A stretch of DNA of 64,000 nt from Rhodopseudomonas palustris (lineage in GTDB: Bacteria > Pseudomonadota > Alphaproteobacteria > Rhizobiales > Xanthobacteraceae), in NCBI RefSeq assembly GCF_003226555.1, contig NZ_QKQS01000007.1:67151-131150 (forward strand), read 5' to 3'. The position numbers were made by a program, and so were the translations under genes. The notes under the pieces were generated by a model that was given only the letters and a program-made list of their open reading frames with translations, was not told where the DNA came from and made no database searches. Of the stretch, positions 1-8,514 are shown in pieces. Position 1 is the first letter of the stretch; every line of letters begins with the position of its first letter.

Positions 1-812
1 CAGTGCATACGCCCGCTTTGGGCCTGGCGCGCATAATCCATCATGCTCTCGGTCAGCCGCAGCTCGGCCTCGGCGAGCGTCTCGGGCGAGGTCGCGGCCG
101 TGAAGTTCGGCACCGGATAGTCGTCGGGATCGAGGCCGTCGGCAGCGGCGTCCTTCAGCCGCGCGATTACGCCCTTGGCCGGGGCGGTCAGTGCGCCGGC
201 GTTGGTCCAGACCGGCGCGTAGTCGCGGGCCTCGTAGAACTTCTCGACGGCGCTACGCTCGGCCTTGCGCTCGAAATAGCGGTTCGCGCTCTTGGCGATC
301 AGATCGCGAAGCTGATCGGCCACCGGCTGATCGGCCGTCGCGACCTTGCTCACCGGCTGCTGCGGTTCGGTCGGCTTCGGAGAGGTCGCCTGTTCGGTCG
401 TCGGCTTGGCGGGCTCGGCCGCCGGGGCGGCAGCGGTCGCAGCCGGCGCTTCGGCCTTCGGGGCGTCGGCAGCCGGCGTGGTTGCGGCGGTGTCCTTGCT
501 CGGACCGGCAGCGGAAGGAGCGGCGGCGGTCGCGTTCGACTTGTCGTCGGCGGCTGCAGCGGGCGCGGCAGCGTCGTTGGACGACTCGGTGGTTGCGGGC
601 TTGGCCGGGGGATCGAGCTTGAAGTCACCGATCGAGGGCGGCGGCAGGTCGACGGGGCTCGGAACCGGCACGGCGGCGTCGATCGCGAGATCTGCCGGAG
701 ACCGCGTCGGCGACTGCGCCAGGGCCGAGGTCGCGGACACGGTGAGGAAGGTCGCCGCGACGGCCATCAGCACGCCCTCAAAACCACGGCGTCCAGTCGA
801 GAGATCTCGCAT
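1..812 (-). CDS. L,D-transpeptidase family protein, N-terminal part (runs off window)
   Basis: Reading leftward from ATG at 812, the frame stays open to the window edge. It encodes a signal peptide (MRDLSTGRRGFEGVLMAVAA, cleavage near SALAQ), then about 100 residues rich in Pro, Ala, Lys and Thr, then a globular stretch (NRYFERKAERSAVEKFYEAR, APVWTNAG, LTESMMDYARQAQSGRMH). That stretch resembles the scaffold domain of large YcbB/LdtD-type murein L,D-transpeptidases, which make 3-3 peptidoglycan cross-links in the periplasm. The catalytic YkuD domain (HxxxxxxSHGCxR) would lie outside the window, so the assignment rests on the N-terminal half only. The Pro/Ala-rich linker could span the distance from the membrane to the peptidoglycan. 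No partner gene is visible. Confidence 0.7.
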   Translation of the reverse strand, partial: MRDLSTGRRGFEGVLMAVAATFLTVSATSALAQSPTRSPADLAIDAAVPVPSPVDLPPPSIGDFKLDPPAKPATTESSNDAAAPAAAADDKSNATAAAPSAAGPSKDTAATTPAADAPKAEAPAATAAAPAAEPAKPTTEQATSPKPTEPQQPVSKVATADQPVADQLRDLIAKSANRYFERKAERSAVEKFYEARDYAPVWTNAGALTAPAKGVIARLKDAAADGLDPDDYPVPNFTAATSPETLAEAELRLTESMMDYARQAQSGRMH

Positions 813-1163
813 TCGTCTACCCCTTGGGAAAGCTGCCCGTCCGGCAGTTCGTGACTTGCAGTTCGGCCTCGCGTCAGGCCTCCGCCCGTGGACCGGCGCA
901 AGGCCGACCCATCGCTTCAGTCGGAGGATACACAGGCCCGGTTCGAGCGGCCAGCATCGGCCGGGCAGACTCACGACAAACTGACCCCAAAACGCTCCGG
1001 TCACTGGGGCAGCTTGGGCTTGTGGCACGAGCCGCCTCGGTTGTCTGTCACTCCCGCGCCACGGTCCGACAGGTTCCGCGAATCAGCGGTTCCGCGAGCC
1101 GCCGTTCGGCAGCCATATTTGCTCCGCGGCCCCCGCATCGTGCGCGGGCCCGAGCGAAGTTCG
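813..1163. other. Intergenic region, 351 bp
   Basis: Lies between the start of the transpeptidase gene and the stop of the response-regulator gene, both read leftward. It must hold the transpeptidase promoter. I see no convincing ORF, RNA gene, terminator or palindrome. Confidence 0.5.
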
Positions 1164-2651
1164 TTATCGCGCCTCGGCCTGGGCGGCGCGGTCGGCTTCG
1201 ATCTCGTCGAGCTTGCGATACAGCGTCGAGCGGCCGATCTTCAGCCGCCGCGCCACTTCGGACATCTGGCCCCGATAATGCGAGATCGCGAACCGAATGA
1301 TCTCGCGCTCCATCTCGTCGAGCGGCCGCACTTCGTCGTCCGCCGTCAGCATCGACAGATTGCCCACCGTCCGCAGCGGCGCAATCGGGACTTCGCTCGC
1401 GGCGACAAATTGCGGCTCGCTGCGCTCGATCACCAACGGCTCGCCGGCCATGTCTTCGGCCGGCACGACCGACGGTGCGATCGCCAGCGGGAAGTCGGCG
1501 AGGCCGAGCTGGTCGCCGTCGCTCATCACCACCGCGCGATACACGGCGTTTTCGAGCTGGCGAATATTGCCCGGCCAGTCGAGCTGCGCCAGCCGCGCCA
1601 TCGCGTCGCCGGTGATGCCGCCGATGCTGCGGTTTTCTTCGGCGCAGAACCGCATCAGGAAGTGCCGCAGCAGCGGCGGAATATCCTCGCGCCGGGTGCG
1701 CAGCGGCGGCACCGTCAGCGGCAGCACATGCAGCCGGTAGAAGAGGTCTTCGCGGAATTGGCCGGCCTTCACCCGGTCGAGCAATCGGCGGTTGGTGGCC
1801 GAGATGATCCGGACATCGACCTTCACCGGCCGTCGTGCGCCGACCGCTTCGACCGCGCCTTCCTGCAGTGCGCGCAGCAGTTTGACCTGCGCCGTCAATG
1901 GCAGCTCGCTGACTTCGTCGAGAAACAGCGTGCCGCCGGAGGCCTCGACGAACTTGCCGTCGTGGCGCTCGGTGGCGCCGGTGAACGCGCCCTTCTCGTG
2001 GCCGAACAGAATCGACTCGACGAGATTGTCGGGGATCGCGCCGCAGTTCACCGCGACGAACGGCTTGGTGCGACGGTCGCTGGAGCCGTGAATGGCGCGC
2101 GCGAACAGCTCCTTGCCGACGCCGGATTCGCCTTCGATCAGCACCGGGATCGTCGATCCCGCGGCCTTCTCGGCCGCGCGCAACACCGGGGCCATCGCCT
2201 CGCTGCGGGTGATGATGTCGGAAAACGTCAGCCGGCCTTCGCGAGCATGACGGATGCGCTGCAGCTCGCCCTTCATCGCGCTGGCGTTCAGCGCGTTGCG
2301 CAATGACACCTGAAGTCGCTCGATGCCGACCGGCTTGACGACGAAGTCGTGCGCGCCGGCGCGCATCGCCGACACCACATTGTCGATGCCGCCATGCGCG
2401 GTCTGCACGATCACCGGCACGTCGAGGCCGCTCGCGCGAATCTTCGACAGCACGCCGAGACCATCGAGGCCGGGCATCACCAGGTCGAGCACCACGGCAT
2501 CGATCGCCGGCGCGTCGGGCGCGGTCAGGGCCTCCACCGCGGCATCGCCGCTATCGACTGAAATCGCCTCGTAGCCGCACTTCTGCACCATGTTCTCGAC
2601 CAGCCGACGCTGTACTGCATCGTCGTCGGCGATCAGAATACGCTCAACCAT
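1164..2651 (-). CDS. Sigma-54-dependent response regulator, NtrC family
   Basis: 495-residue activator with the full NtrC layout. The receiver domain (1-120) has acidic pocket D9-D11, phospho-acceptor D56, T84 and K106. The AAA+ domain has Walker A GESGVGKE at 174-181, the sigma-54 contact loop GAFTGA at 221-226 and Walker B GGTLFLDEV at 239-247. A Fis-type helix-turn-helix lies at about 448-490 (MSEVARRLKIGRSTLYRKL). It should drive sigma-54 promoters when phosphorylated. No cognate histidine kinase is adjacent; the nearest gene is the TerC-like membrane protein upstream on the same strand, 95 bp away. Function in the cell cannot be told from the context. Confidence 0.9.
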   Translation of the reverse strand: MVERILIADDDAVQRRLVENMVQKCGYEAISVDSGDAAVEALTAPDAPAIDAVVLDLVMPGLDGLGVLSKIRASGLDVPVIVQTAHGGIDNVVSAMRAGAHDFVVKPVGIERLQVSLRNALNASAMKGELQRIRHAREGRLTFSDIITRSEAMAPVLRAAEKAAGSTIPVLIEGESGVGKELFARAIHGSSDRRTKPFVAVNCGAIPDNLVESILFGHEKGAFTGATERHDGKFVEASGGTLFLDEVSELPLTAQVKLLRALQEGAVEAVGARRPVKVDVRIISATNRRLLDRVKAGQFREDLFYRLHVLPLTVPPLRTRREDIPPLLRHFLMRFCAEENRSIGGITGDAMARLAQLDWPGNIRQLENAVYRAVVMSDGDQLGLADFPLAIAPSVVPAEDMAGEPLVIERSEPQFVAASEVPIAPLRTVGNLSMLTADDEVRPLDEMEREIIRFAISHYRGQMSEVARRLKIGRSTLYRKLDEIEADRAAQAEAR

Positions 2652-2746
2652 TACTCGCTACTGCCCCAACCCGAAGTGTCCCGAATTGGTGCAGGATTGC
2701 GACGAATGCGTTAACGCTTGGTGAAAATGTCGCCGGTTATCCGCCG

Positions 2747-3382
2747 TTATCCGAAGGCATGCGGCCAGATCTCGAGCACGCCGCGATAGATCATGTCGAA
2801 TGCGACATAGAGAATGATGGCGAGGCCGATATAGGCGATCCAGCGGTGCTTGTGCAGCAGCCGCGCGATGAAGCTGGCGGCGAGGCCCATCAGCGCGATC
2901 GACAGGCCGAGGCCGAACACCAGAATCACCGGATGCTCGCGCGCCGCGCCGGCCACCGCCAGGACGTTGTCGAGCGACATCGAGACGTCGGCCAGCGTGA
3001 TCTGCCACACCGCCTGCGCCATGGTCTTGGTCGGTGCGCCGCTTGCCGCGCCGCCTTCGCCATCGAGCGCATCGACGTCTTCCGGCGGATTGCGCAGTTC
3101 GCGCCACATTTTCCAGCACACCCACAGCAGCAGCACGCCGCCGGCGAGCAGCAGGCCGATGATCTGCAGGAGCTGCACGGTGACGCTGGCGAAGGCGATC
3201 CGCAGTGCGGTGGCGACCAGGATGCCGATCAGGATCGCTTTGCCGCGCTGCTTTTTGGGGAGGCCGGCGGCGGCGAGGCCGATCACGACGGCGTTGTCGC
3301 CGGCGAGCACCAAGTCGATCATCACGACCTGGGCGAATGCGGCGAGGCCTTCGGGAGTGAAGATCGCGAGAAAGTCGGTCAT
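2747..3382 (-). CDS. TerC/YjbE family integral membrane protein
   Basis: 211 residues with about seven hydrophobic segments. The diagnostic TerC features are two acidic motifs inside membrane helices: DLVLAGDNAVVIG near the N-terminus and DVSMSLDNVLAVAG in the second half, separated by an acidic cytoplasmic loop (PPEDVDALDGEGG). TerC proteins are linked to metal (manganese, tellurite) handling. I chose the ATG at 3382 over the longer frame starting at 3415, because an ACGGAG Shine-Dalgarno lies six bases before it and the protein then starts directly with MTDFLAIFTPEG. It may be co-transcribed with the downstream response regulator. Confidence 0.85.
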   Translation of the reverse strand: MTDFLAIFTPEGLAAFAQVVMIDLVLAGDNAVVIGLAAAGLPKKQRGKAILIGILVATALRIAFASVTVQLLQIIGLLLAGGVLLLWVCWKMWRELRNPPEDVDALDGEGGAASGAPTKTMAQAVWQITLADVSMSLDNVLAVAGAAREHPVILVFGLGLSIALMGLAASFIARLLHKHRWIAYIGLAIILYVAFDMIYRGVLEIWPHAFG

Positions 3383-3747
3383 CGGGCGCTCCGTGAGCGT
3401 CCAGTCCGACATCACAGTTCGGATGAACTGCCAGAGGGGCCCGGTCCAGGACGTGGTGGCATGCTGCGCAGTCTATAAAACTGCGCCAGATTGCGTGAGT
3501 TGCACCGATACCATCACCAGACCGCGCGATGGTCAATTGCCGCGCAGTCGGAGCCGAATGTTGGGGAACGAACGCTTTGCAGCGGTGTCGTAATCCTGCC
3601 GCCGTGCTCGATCAAGGCGGCAGAGGCCTTGGCGAGGCGCGCTGCCTTGTCGCAGGGCAGTTCCCGTGAAGGAAACTGTGACTTGCGGAGCTGGTGACGG
3701 AGCTAGTAGCGTTTCGCAAGGCAAATCGCACGCGATCTGAAAGCACC
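3383..3747. other. Divergent intergenic region
   Basis: About 365 bp between the terC-like gene (leftward) and the oligoendopeptidase gene (rightward). It presumably holds both promoters. GTG at 3694, after a GGAG, is an alternative start for the oligopeptidase. I see no RNA gene or strong palindrome. Confidence 0.5.
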
Positions 3748-5664
3748 ATGGCGAAATCTGCGACCTCCCGAACCGCGAAGACCTCTTCCCGCAAGTCCAC
3801 TCCCGCCAAACCTGCACCGCGCAAGACCGCGCCGAGCAAGGCGAAAGCTGCCAAACCTGTGGCCGCGGGCCGCAAGGTGGTGGCCAAGCCGGCAAAGCTG
3901 CCGGAGTGGAATCTGACGGATCTGTATCCGGCGATCGACTCGCCGGAGGTGGCCGCCGATCTCGATCGGCTCGATGCCGAATGCGCGTCGTTCGAAGCCG
4001 ACTTCAAAGGCCGGCTTGCCGAGGAGACCGCGAAGGACGGCGGCGCGCTGTGGCTTGCCGGCGCGGTGAAGCGCTACGAGGCGATCGAGGATCTCGCCGG
4101 CCGGCTAGGCTCTTATGCGGGCTTGGTGCACGCCGGCGATAGCGTTGATCCGGTGAAGTCGAAATTCTACGGCGACGTCTCCGAGCGGCTGACGGCTGCC
4201 TCGGTGCATCTGTTGTTCTTCACCCTCGAACTCAACCGCGTCGACGATGCGGTGCTCGAGGCGGCGATGCAGACGCCGGAGCTCGGCCACTACCGGCCGT
4301 GGATCGAGGATCTGCGCAAGGACAAGCCGTATCAGCTCGAGGATCGCATCGAGCAGCTGTTTCACGAGAAGTCGCAGACCGGCTACGGCGCTTTCAACCG
4401 GCTGTTCGACCAGACCATCTCGTCGCTGCGCTTCAAGGTCGGGGCTAAGGAGCTGGCGATCGAGCCGACGCTCAATCTGATGCAGGATCGCGCGCCTGCC
4501 AAACGCAAGGCGGCGGCCGAAGCGCTGGCCAAGACCTTCAAGGCCAACGAGCGCACGTTTGCGCTGATCACCAATACGCTGGCCAAGGACAAGGAAATTT
4601 CCGACCGTTGGCGCGGCTTCGAGGATGTCGCCGACAGCCGCCACCTCGCCAACCGGGTCGAGCGCGAAGTGGTCGATGCCCTGGTCGCCTCGGTGCGCGG
4701 CGCTTACCCGAAGCTGTCGCATCGCTATTACAAGCTCAAGGCCGGCTGGTTCAAAAAGAAGAAGCTGCCGTATTGGGACCGCAACGCGCCGCTGCCGTTC
4801 GCCGCGACCGGCACGATCGGCTGGTCGGACGCGCGCAACATGGTGCTGACCGCCTACAAGGCGTTCTCGCCGGAGATGGCGCAGATCGCCGAGCGGTTCT
4901 TCACCGACCGCTGGATCGATGCGCCGGTGCGGCCGGGCAAGGCGCCGGGCGCGTTCTCTCACCCGACTACGCCGTCGGCGCACCCCTACGTGCTGATGAA
5001 TTATCAGGGCAAGCCGCGCGACGTGATGACGCTCGCCCATGAACTCGGCCACGGCGTGCACCAGGTGCTCGCCGCCAAGAACGGCGCGCTGATGGCGCCG
5101 ACGCCGCTGACGCTGGCGGAGACCGCAAGCGTGTTCGGCGAAATGCTCACCTTCCGGCGGCTGCTGGCGCAGACCAAGGACCGCAAGCAGCGTCAGGCGT
5201 TGCTTGCCGGCAAGGTCGAGGACATGATCAACACGGTGGTCCGGCAGATCGCGTTCTATTCGTTCGAGCGCGCGATCCACACCGAGCGGCGCAGCGGCGA
5301 GCTCACCGCGCAGCGGATCGGCGAAATCTGGCTGTCGGTGCAGGGCGAGAGCCTCGGCCCGGCGATCGAGATCAAGCCGGGCTACGAGAGCTTCTGGATG
5401 TACATCCCGCACTTCATCCATTCGCCGTTCTACGTCTACGCCTACGCGTTCGGCGATTGCCTGGTGAACTCGCTGTATGCGGTCTACGAGCACGCCCAGG
5501 AAGGCTTCGCCGAGCGCTATTTGGCGATGCTGGCGGCCGGTGGCACCAAGCATTATTCGGAGCTGCTCGCGCCCTTCGGCCTCGACGCCAAGGACCCCAG
5601 CTTCTGGGACGGCGGCCTGTCGGTGATCGCCGGGATGATCGACGAGCTGGAGGCGATGGGGTAG
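3748..5664 (+). CDS. pepF: M3 family oligoendopeptidase F
   Basis: 638 residues. The zinc-metallopeptidase motif HELGH at 431-435 (TLAHELGHGVHQ) with a third ligand Glu at about 458 (LAETASVFGEML) places it in peptidase family M3, the oligoendopeptidase F branch, which cleaves short cytoplasmic peptides. The first 50 or so residues are a lysine/alanine/proline-rich low-complexity tail (KSTPAKPAPRKTAPSKAKA) ahead of the conserved start LPEWNLTDLYP. The start is uncertain: ATG 3748 gives MAKSATSR, while GTG 3694 behind a GGAG adds 18 residues. It stands alone, 79 bp ahead of the toxin-antitoxin pair. Confidence 0.9.
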   Translation: MAKSATSRTAKTSSRKSTPAKPAPRKTAPSKAKAAKPVAAGRKVVAKPAKLPEWNLTDLYPAIDSPEVAADLDRLDAECASFEADFKGRLAEETAKDGGALWLAGAVKRYEAIEDLAGRLGSYAGLVHAGDSVDPVKSKFYGDVSERLTAASVHLLFFTLELNRVDDAVLEAAMQTPELGHYRPWIEDLRKDKPYQLEDRIEQLFHEKSQTGYGAFNRLFDQTISSLRFKVGAKELAIEPTLNLMQDRAPAKRKAAAEALAKTFKANERTFALITNTLAKDKEISDRWRGFEDVADSRHLANRVEREVVDALVASVRGAYPKLSHRYYKLKAGWFKKKKLPYWDRNAPLPFAATGTIGWSDARNMVLTAYKAFSPEMAQIAERFFTDRWIDAPVRPGKAPGAFSHPTTPSAHPYVLMNYQGKPRDVMTLAHELGHGVHQVLAAKNGALMAPTPLTLAETASVFGEMLTFRRLLAQTKDRKQRQALLAGKVEDMINTVVRQIAFYSFERAIHTERRSGELTAQRIGEIWLSVQGESLGPAIEIKPGYESFWMYIPHFIHSPFYVYAYAFGDCLVNSLYAVYEHAQEGFAERYLAMLAAGGTKHYSELLAPFGLDAKDPSFWDGGLSVIAGMIDELEAMG

Positions 5665-5682
5665 GGCGCACAGAGCGTCGTA

Positions 5683-5740
5683 AAACGTTTGTTGAACGTA
5701 ACCTGATCCTCTGTTAAACGTTTGTATAACAGAGGATCAG
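5683..5740 (+). promoter_or_regulatory. Operator of the AbrB/Doc operon: perfect 14-bp inverted repeat plus direct repeats
   Basis: Arms CTGATCCTCTGTTA (5703-5716) and TAACAGAGGATCAG (5727-5740) are exact complements around a 10-base spacer that contains AACGTT. The decamer AAACGTTTGT also occurs twice in direct orientation, at 5683-5692 and 5716-5725, 33 bp apart, about three helical turns. The right arm carries the GAGG Shine-Dalgarno of the antitoxin gene (ATG 5744). The sequence is seen; autoregulation by the antitoxin is inferred from how such modules normally work. Confidence 0.75.
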
Positions 5741-5743
5741 CAG

Positions 5744-6004
5744 ATGAACGAACAGACCCGCGATCTCGAAATCGAAGCGACTGCCCTTCAGATCCGGAAG
5801 ATCGGCAACTCGGTCGGGGTCATCCTGCCGAAAGAACTCCTTGCGCGCCTCAATCTGAAAGAGGGCGACAAGTTCTACCCGGTCGAGCAGCCGGATGGCA
5901 GCTTGAGATTGACGCCATACAATCCGAAGCATGCCCGAACGATGAAGATCGCCCGCGATGTCATGCGCGAATATCGCGATACGCTTGCGGCGCTCGCCAA
6001 ATGA
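5744..6004 (+). CDS. AbrB/MazE-type antitoxin
   Basis: 86 residues. The core ALQIRKIGNSVGVILPKELLA followed by LNLKEGDKFYPVEQ is the swapped-hairpin AbrB/MazE DNA-binding fold, about residues 12-55. The remaining 30 residues (basic, helical) would wrap the toxin. Its stop codon overlaps the start of the downstream Doc gene as ATGA, so the two are translationally coupled. It very likely binds the inverted repeat directly upstream and represses its own operon. AbrB-type antitoxins usually partner MazF, VapC or Doc toxins; here the partner is Doc. Confidence 0.85.
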   Translation: MNEQTRDLEIEATALQIRKIGNSVGVILPKELLARLNLKEGDKFYPVEQPDGSLRLTPYNPKHARTMKIARDVMREYRDTLAALAK

Positions 6005-6393
6005 CCGAGCCGGTTGAACCGGTCTGGCTCGATGTTGACGAAGTCATCGACATGCATGCCGAGCAGCTCGCGATTTTTGGCGGCCCGGAGGGAATCCGGG
6101 ATCGAGGGATGCTCGAGTCGGCGCTGATGCGGCCGGTCAACCAATGGCACTATGGCGAAACCGATATGGCGGCGCTTGCCGCCGCCTATGCGTTCGGCCT
6201 CGCGCGTAATCATCCGTTCGTCGATGGAAACAAGCGGATCGCGTTTTTGGCCATGATCGCTTTTCTTCGGATCAACGAGATCAAATTTGCGCCGCTACCC
6301 GGCGAAGCAACGGAGATCATTCTTGCCCTCGCCGCCGGCGAAGTCAGCGAGGCCAGCTTGACGCGCTGGATCCGGGACAATTGGCCTGCCTGA
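6001..6393 (+). CDS. doc: Doc (death-on-curing) family toxin, Fic fold
   Basis: 130 residues. The Fic motif is HPFVDGNKR at 71-79. Lysine in the NKR part, where AMP-transferring Fic proteins have glycine (GNGR), matches Doc. Phage P1 Doc uses this variant to phosphorylate elongation factor Tu and stop translation. N-terminal WLDVDEVIDMHAEQLAIFGG and GIRDRGMLESAL are also typical of Doc. ATG 6001 overlaps the antitoxin stop by four bases; the longer reading upstream in this frame covers the antitoxin gene and is spurious. The protein appears intact, with no frameshift or missing motif residue. Confidence 0.88.
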   Translation: MTEPVEPVWLDVDEVIDMHAEQLAIFGGPEGIRDRGMLESALMRPVNQWHYGETDMAALAAAYAFGLARNHPFVDGNKRIAFLAMIAFLRINEIKFAPLPGEATEIILALAAGEVSEASLTRWIRDNWPA

Positions 6394-6484
6394 GGTGCGG
6401 TCCGACGATCGCGCGGTCACCCCGAAACTCAATCCATCTTCCCGAGAAAGCGCGGCTGCTCCGCAGCGCGGAATAATCATCCAC

Positions 6485-6532
6485 TTGTTGCGATCGCTTC
6501 GTAAGAGCTTGTTCTAATCGTTTGTTGCGATC
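6485..6532. promoter_or_regulatory. Direct repeat TTGTTGCGATC, two copies
   Basis: TTGTTGCGATC occurs at 6485-6495 and 6522-6532, 37 bp apart, upstream of the small oxidase-subunit gene at 6678. Could be a tandem regulator site. No protein can be assigned. Confidence 0.35.
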
Positions 6533-6677
6533 ACACTGCGCGGGCGATCGGTGACGGCGGCCTAGACTTTCGAACGAACCCAAACTGGCTAGGCTGACAA
6601 TTGCTGCAGTGCCGTTGCTCTCGCAATAAGATTGCGCTAATTGCATCCCCCTCTTATCGAAGATGTCGGAGAGACGA

Positions 6678-6830
6678 ATGGCAGAGCACCACGAGTATGC
6701 CTACACGACTGCCGATGGCAACGACTACGCCGCGCATGAGCAGACCTATGAAGGGTTCATCAAGCTGGTGAAGTACGGCACCGTCGCCGTGATCGTGCTC
6801 GTCTCGCTGATGGGCATTTTCCTGACTTGA
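6678..6830 (+). CDS. aa3-type cytochrome c oxidase subunit IV (small bacterial subunit)
   Basis: 50 residues: a polar N-terminus (MAEHHEYAYTTADGNDYAAH), then EQTYEGFIKLVKYGTVAVIV and a single transmembrane helix ending LMGIFLT. This is the architecture of the alphaproteobacterial COX4-type small subunit of aa3 oxidase: cytoplasmic tail, one helix, almost no periplasmic part. A GGAGAGACGA Shine-Dalgarno precedes the ATG. The gene stands apart from any oxidase operon and lies just upstream of pntAA in the same direction. An alternative is a general small membrane protein, but the EGFIKLVKYG stretch fits the oxidase family well. Confidence 0.8.
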   Translation: MAEHHEYAYTTADGNDYAAHEQTYEGFIKLVKYGTVAVIVLVSLMGIFLT

Positions 6831-6931
6831 TCTGTCCTGGAGTGCGCCGTTACACGCGGCGCTCTCTCGGAGAACGCCCAGGCAAAGTGGAGTCCGGTTT
6901 GCCCCCGGACGTTCTCCAAACAAACAAGTAA

Positions 6932-6979
6932 GCGCGCATCCCGGTCGCAAAACCGGTCCCACTTTTGCGGGATGCGCGC
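6932..6979. repeat. 48-bp inverted repeat with 12-bp perfect arms
   Basis: GCGCGCATCCCG (6932-6943) pairs exactly with CGGGATGCGCGC (6968-6979). The loop contains CGGTCGCAAAACCGGT. It looks like a short interspersed palindromic repeat of the kind scattered in Bradyrhizobiaceae genomes. It sits between the small oxidase-subunit gene and pntAA and could form an RNA hairpin in the pnt leader. Confidence 0.6.
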
Positions 6980-7024
6980 ATATCTCGCTCGCTCACGCGC
7001 GTGCTTCGCGCCGCCGGAGGCTCC

Positions 7025-8152
7025 ATGAAGATTGCTGTTGCCAAAGAACAAGATCCCGCCGAGCCGCGCGTCGCGGCGACGCCCGACACGGTCAAGAAGC
7101 TGAAAGCTCTCGGCGCCGAAGTCGCGGTCGAGCCGGGCGCGGGCCTCAAGTCCGGCCTGCCGGATTCCGATTTCACCGCCGCCGGGGCCACAGTGTCCGC
7201 CGACGCTCTGAAGGACGCCGATGTCGTCTTCAAAGTGAAGCGTCCGGAGGCGTCCGAACTTGCCAGCTATAAGCGCGGTGCGCTGGTGCTGGCGATCATG
7301 GACCCCTACGGCAACGACGCCGCGTTGAAGAGCATAGCCGATGCCGGCATTGCCGCCTTCGCGATGGAGCTGATGCCGCGCATCACCCGCGCCCAGGTGA
7401 TGGACGTGCTGTCGAGCCAGGCCAACCTCGCGGGCTATCGAGCCGTGATCGACGGCGCCGAAACCTTCGGCCGCGTTTTTCCGATGATGATGACCGCGGC
7501 CGGTACCGTGCCTGCCGCCAAGGTGTTCATCATGGGTGTCGGCGTTGCCGGTCTGCAGGCGATCGCCACCGCGCGCCGTCTCGGCGCCATCGTCACCGCG
7601 ACCGACGTGCGTCCCGCCACCAAGGAGCAGGTCGAGAGCTTGGGCGCCAAATTCCTCGCCGTCGAGGACGAGGAGTTCAAGAACGCCCAGACCGCCGGCG
7701 GTTACGCCAAGGAAATGTCCAAAGAGTATCAGGCCAAGCAGGCCGCGCTCACCGCCGAGCACATCAAGAAGCAGGACATCGTCATCACCACGGCGCTGAT
7801 TCCGGGCCGGCCCGCGCCGCGCCTCGTCACCGCCGAGATGGTGAAGTCGATGAAGCCCGGCTCGGTGCTGGTCGACCTTGCGGTCGAACGCGGCGGCAAC
7901 GTCGAAGGCGCGCAGCCGGGTCAGGTCGTCGAGATCGATGGCGTCAAGATCGTCGGCTACACCAACGTCGCCGGCCGTGTCGCTGCGTCGGCCTCGGCCC
8001 TCTATGCGCGCAATCTGCTGAGCTTCTTCGAGACCATGGTCAACAAGGAGAAGGCTCTGGCGGTGAACTGGGACGACGAACTGGTGAAGGCCACCGCGCT
8101 GACCCGCGACGGCGCCGTCGTTCACCCGAACTTCCAGCCCAAGTCGGCGTGA
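7025..8152 (+). CDS. pntAA: NAD(P) transhydrogenase subunit alpha part 1 (NAD-binding, soluble)
   Basis: 375 residues; domain I of the proton-translocating transhydrogenase, which passes hydride between NADH and NADP+ using the proton gradient. Starts [20 protein letters not shown], the alanine-dehydrogenase-like N-terminal fold. The Rossmann segment is [19 protein letters not shown] at about 170-188, followed by DVRP, and the C-terminal half has [16 protein letters not shown] lies six bases before ATG 7025; the in-frame extension upstream runs through the 48-bp palindrome. First gene of a three-gene operon with gaps of 25 and 13 bp. The split alpha subunit is the usual alphaproteobacterial arrangement. 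Confidence 0.95.
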   Translation: MKIAVAKEQDPAEPRVAATPDTVKKLKALGAEVAVEPGAGLKSGLPDSDFTAAGATVSADALKDADVVFKVKRPEASELASYKRGALVLAIMDPYGNDAALKSIADAGIAAFAMELMPRITRAQVMDVLSSQANLAGYRAVIDGAETFGRVFPMMMTAAGTVPAAKVFIMGVGVAGLQAIATARRLGAIVTATDVRPATKEQVESLGAKFLAVEDEEFKNAQTAGGYAKEMSKEYQAKQAALTAEHIKKQDIVITTALIPGRPAPRLVTAEMVKSMKPGSVLVDLAVERGGNVEGAQPGQVVEIDGVKIVGYTNVAGRVAASASALYARNLLSFFETMVNKEKALAVNWDDELVKATALTRDGAVVHPNFQPKSA

Positions 8153-8177
8153 GCGCGACCGCTTAAGGAGAGTTGCT

Positions 8178-8501
8178 ATGGAGCATATGGTTCAAGCGGT
8201 CGATCCGTTCGTGTTTCGGCTGTCGATTTTCGTCCTTGCCGTGTTCGTCGGCTATTTCGTGGTGTGGTCGGTGACGCCTGCGCTGCACACGCCGCTGATG
8301 TCGGTGACCAACGCGATCTCCTCGGTGATCGTGGTCGGTGCGCTGCTCGCCGTCGGTGTGTCGCTGGTCGGCAACGACAACGGTCCGCTGTGGGCGCGCG
8401 GCTTCGGCTTCGTCGCGCTGATCTTCGCATGTATCAACATCTTCGGCGGCTTCCTTGTCACCCAGCGCATGCTGGCGATGTACAAGAAGAAGCAGAAGTG
8501 A
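8178..8501 (+). CDS. pntAB: NAD(P) transhydrogenase subunit alpha part 2 (membrane)
   Basis: 107 residues with three to four transmembrane helices: [40 protein letters not shown] and [20 protein letters not shown], and a basic C-terminus KKKQK. The motif [20 protein letters not shown] is the highly conserved start of the proton-channel domain II of transhydrogenase. It lies between pntAA and pntB and forms with pntB the membrane channel. TAAGGAG precedes the start. Confidence 0.95.
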   Translation: MEHMVQAVDPFVFRLSIFVLAVFVGYFVVWSVTPALHTPLMSVTNAISSVIVVGALLAVGVSLVGNDNGPLWARGFGFVALIFACINIFGGFLVTQRMLAMYKKKQK

Positions 8502-8514
8502 TTAGGGGCCGTCG

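Noticed and set aside
4105..5553. 482-residue open frame opposite pepF
   Set aside because: Composition (HRQIALGEAF..., Arg/His-rich) is typical of the strand opposite a GC-rich gene; pepF has clear motifs.
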